In this document: positions 40,411-41,665 of the stretch, piece by piece
Numbering within the stretch: the first letter of the stretch is position 1
Layout: each line of letters opens with the position of its first letter
NCBI GenBank assembly: GCA_947567075.1
Contig: CANOLZ010000008.1
Span: 1 to 41,665 of the forward strand
DNA: 41,665 nucleotides
Source of the DNA: an uncultured bacterium
Lineage (GTDB): Bacteria > Bacillota > Clostridia > Lachnospirales > Lachnospiraceae
Direction: 5' to 3'
Made by a program: the position numbers and the translations under genes
The notes under the pieces: model-generated
Database searches by the model: none
What the model was told of the DNA's origin: nothing
What the model saw: the letters and a program-made list of their open reading frames with translations, nothing else

Positions 40411-41480
40411 TGACAAATGATTTTTATTCTTTGTTTGAGAATACAAAAGTACTGGTTATCGGTGGAGCTGGGTTTGTGGGAAGTAACTTGTCAAGGCTAT
40501 TAACAGAAAATGTTAATCATATATCAGTCCATATTGTTGATAATTTACTTTCTTCTGAAATCACAAATTTGCCGAAAAGTTCTAATATTACTTTTTATGA
40601 AGGCTCAATTACAGATTTTAGAATTTTGTCTAATTTGTCCGATGAGTATGATTATATCTTTCATCTTGCTACTTATCATGGTAACCAAAGTTCCATCTTT
40701 GATCCAATTAAAGATCACGAAAATAATACCCTCACTACTTTAAAGCTCTTTGAGAGACTAAAAGAATTTTGCAACTTGAAAAAAATTGTGTATTCTTCTG
40801 CTGGATGTTCTGTTGCTAAAAAGACATTCGATACAGCGATGGCTACGACAGAAGAGAGTCCTATTGAGCTAAAACAGGACAGCCCCTATTCAATTTCTAA
40901 AATTATTGGAGAGTTTTACTCTGTATATTATCATAAACAGCATCATCTTCCTATAGTACGGGCCAGGTTTCAGAACGTTTATGGACCAGGTGAAGTGCTT
41001 GGAGCAGGAAATTGGAGAGGAACATATGCTACTATTTGGAGAAATGTAACTCCTACTTTTATATATAAAGCTTTGACTGGACAAGAAATTCCTTTAGAAA
41101 ATGAGGGGCTGGCAAGCAGGGATTTTATATTTGTTGAAGATATTTGCAGAGGATTGAGGTTATGTGCTTTAAAAGGAGAACCGGGAGACGTATATAATAT
41201 TGGATCAGGAGTAGAGACAACTATTGCAGAATTAGCAGAAAAAATCAAAGAGCTGGCTGGAAGTGAATCGAAGATTCAGTATTTGCCAAAAAGGGATTGG
41301 GATAATTCTGGAAAGCGTTTTGCCTCCACAGTAAAATCAAGGGAAGCTTTAGGATTCGAAGCAAGTGTTCCTATTTCAGAAGGTCTAAAAATAACAATAA
41401 ATTGGACAAAGGAAAATATGAAACTTATCGAGAGAAATATAAAAAAACATATGGATCATTTAAATTATTATAATCGGTAA
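40410..41480 (+). CDS. NAD-dependent epimerase/dehydratase, nucleotide-sugar SDR 2
   Basis: Extended SDR of 356 residues. 'VIGGAGFVGSNLSRLL' (16-31) is the NAD(P) motif, 'FHLATYHGNQSS' matches the position of the usual HLAA segment, 'IVYSSAGCSVA' gives the active-site Ser, and 'SPYSISKIIGEFY' gives Tyr160 and Lys164. 'RARFQNVYGPGE' and 'SRDFIFVEDICRGL' follow. The active-site stretch is intact. An unusual N-terminal extension of about 12 residues precedes the Rossmann fold. AAAGGAG lies about ten bases before the ATG, within the end of SDR 1, and the two genes share one base, so they are translated together. A hairpin downstream closes the unit. Sequential action on one nucleotide sugar is inferred from this arrangement. 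Confidence 0.86.
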   Translation: MTNDFYSLFENTKVLVIGGAGFVGSNLSRLLTENVNHISVHIVDNLLSSEITNLPKSSNITFYEGSITDFRILSNLSDEYDYIFHLATYHGNQSSIFDPIKDHENNTLTTLKLFERLKEFCNLKKIVYSSAGCSVAKKTFDTAMATTEESPIELKQDSPYSISKIIGEFYSVYYHKQHHLPIVRARFQNVYGPGEVLGAGNWRGTYATIWRNVTPTFIYKALTGQEIPLENEGLASRDFIFVEDICRGLRLCALKGEPGDVYNIGSGVETTIAELAEKIKELAGSESKIQYLPKRDWDNSGKRFASTVKSREALGFEASVPISEGLKITINWTKENMKLIERNIKKHMDHLNYYNR

Positions 41481-41491
41481 TAGACAGCAGG

Positions 41492-41534
41492 TAAAGTGGA
41501 AAATATAATGTTTAAATTTGTATTTTCCGCTTTA
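41492..41534 (+). terminator. Long hairpin closing the nucleotide-sugar operon
   Basis: A 14-base stem (41492-41505 with 41521-41534, one G-T wobble) that can extend inward by three more pairs. It begins 12 bases after the stop of the second SDR gene. The bases after it (TGTTATTTAG) are only moderately T-rich, so termination may be partial. Confidence 0.55.
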
Positions 41535-41609
41535 TGTTATTTAGAGAAAAATAAAAGAAATATAGAGGCATTTTTTGTATTAATTTTAAAAGAGAAGGAA
41601 CTTTTTAAG

Positions 41610-41665
41610 ATGAAATATCCAATCATAGTTGAGAAAATGAGAAAACATTTTTCTATTATTTATAA
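41610..41665 (+). CDS. Start of a gene cut by the window end
   Basis: ATG at 41610, ten bases after GAAGGA, opens a frame that stays open to the last base (18 codons plus two bases; the peptide begins M-K-Y-P-I-I-V-E-K). A basic start with hydrophobic residues beyond fits many proteins, so no family can be named. Its position after the terminator makes it the first gene of a further unit. Confidence 0.45.
   Translation, partial: MKYPIIVEKMRKHFSIIY

Noticed and set aside
1..41665. CRISPR arrays, insertion sequences, phage genes, tRNA or rRNA genes
   Set aside because: No regularly spaced repeats, transposase or integrase motifs, or tRNA-like cloverleaf sequences were found on reading both strands. 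The only clear tandem repeat is coding.

Overview
The window is low-GC DNA with AAAGGAGG-type ribosome binding sites, short intergenic gaps and many gene overlaps. DUF4317 and DUF6077 proteins, YfhO, and many clustered polysaccharide genes point to a Clostridia (Firmicutes) chromosome, most likely Lachnospiraceae. I cannot assign a species. Nearly all of it is a surface-polysaccharide region. I see no rRNA, tRNA, CRISPR array, transposase or integrase.

Left edge (1-3335): the 3' part of a Wzx-type flippase, then a tRNA-dihydrouridine synthase, a half-length DUF4317 protein and a small coiled-coil protein. These last three are housekeeping or unknown genes between polysaccharide modules.

Region 2 (3431-17728): a run of large multi-spanning membrane proteins. 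They are mostly GT-C-type lipid-sugar-dependent glycosyltransferases or relatives: two DUF6077 proteins (one internally shortened, one split by tandem in-frame stops), a GT39-like protein, one reverse-strand GT-C protein, YfhO, and two unnamed GT-C-like proteins. A YdjC/ChbG-type deacetylase lies among them. The reverse-strand gene and the ydjC-yfhO unit are driven from one short intergenic space where two good promoters face each other.

Region 3 (17729-20373): a promoter and two GT4 enzymes, the first a DUF1972 rhamnosyltransferase-like protein.

Region 4 (20375-38266): a new promoter, a visibly more AT-rich composition and a long co-directional operon. It encodes a GT2, a WsaF-like GT4, an ABC exporter (Wzm/Wzt with a C-terminal carbohydrate-binding domain), a methyltransferase overlapping a kinase-like gene, a rhamnosyltransferase-like GT2, a second WsaF-like GT4, an SDR enzyme, an intact DUF6077 GT-C protein with a DPM1/GtrB-like GT2 and a DUF2304 partner, another GT2, a WbsX protein, a GT2 and two GT4s. 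My reading is an ABC-transporter-dependent glycan, probably rhamnose-rich, whose chains are ended by a methyl/phosphate cap made by the split methyltransferase-kinase pair and recognised by the Wzt C-terminal domain. This would parallel WbdD/Wzt of E. coli O8/O9a and the Geobacillus slg cluster. The DUF6077/GtrB-like/DUF2304 trio would add side sugars outside the membrane.

Region 5 (38287-41534): a separately promoted three-gene nucleotide-sugar unit (Gfo/Idh/MocA oxidoreductase and two SDRs) closed by a hairpin, followed by the start of another gene that runs off the window.

The window holds no initiating phosphoglycosyltransferase, no rmlABCD genes, no recognisable Wzy-type polymerase and no length regulator, so those functions must lie elsewhere.
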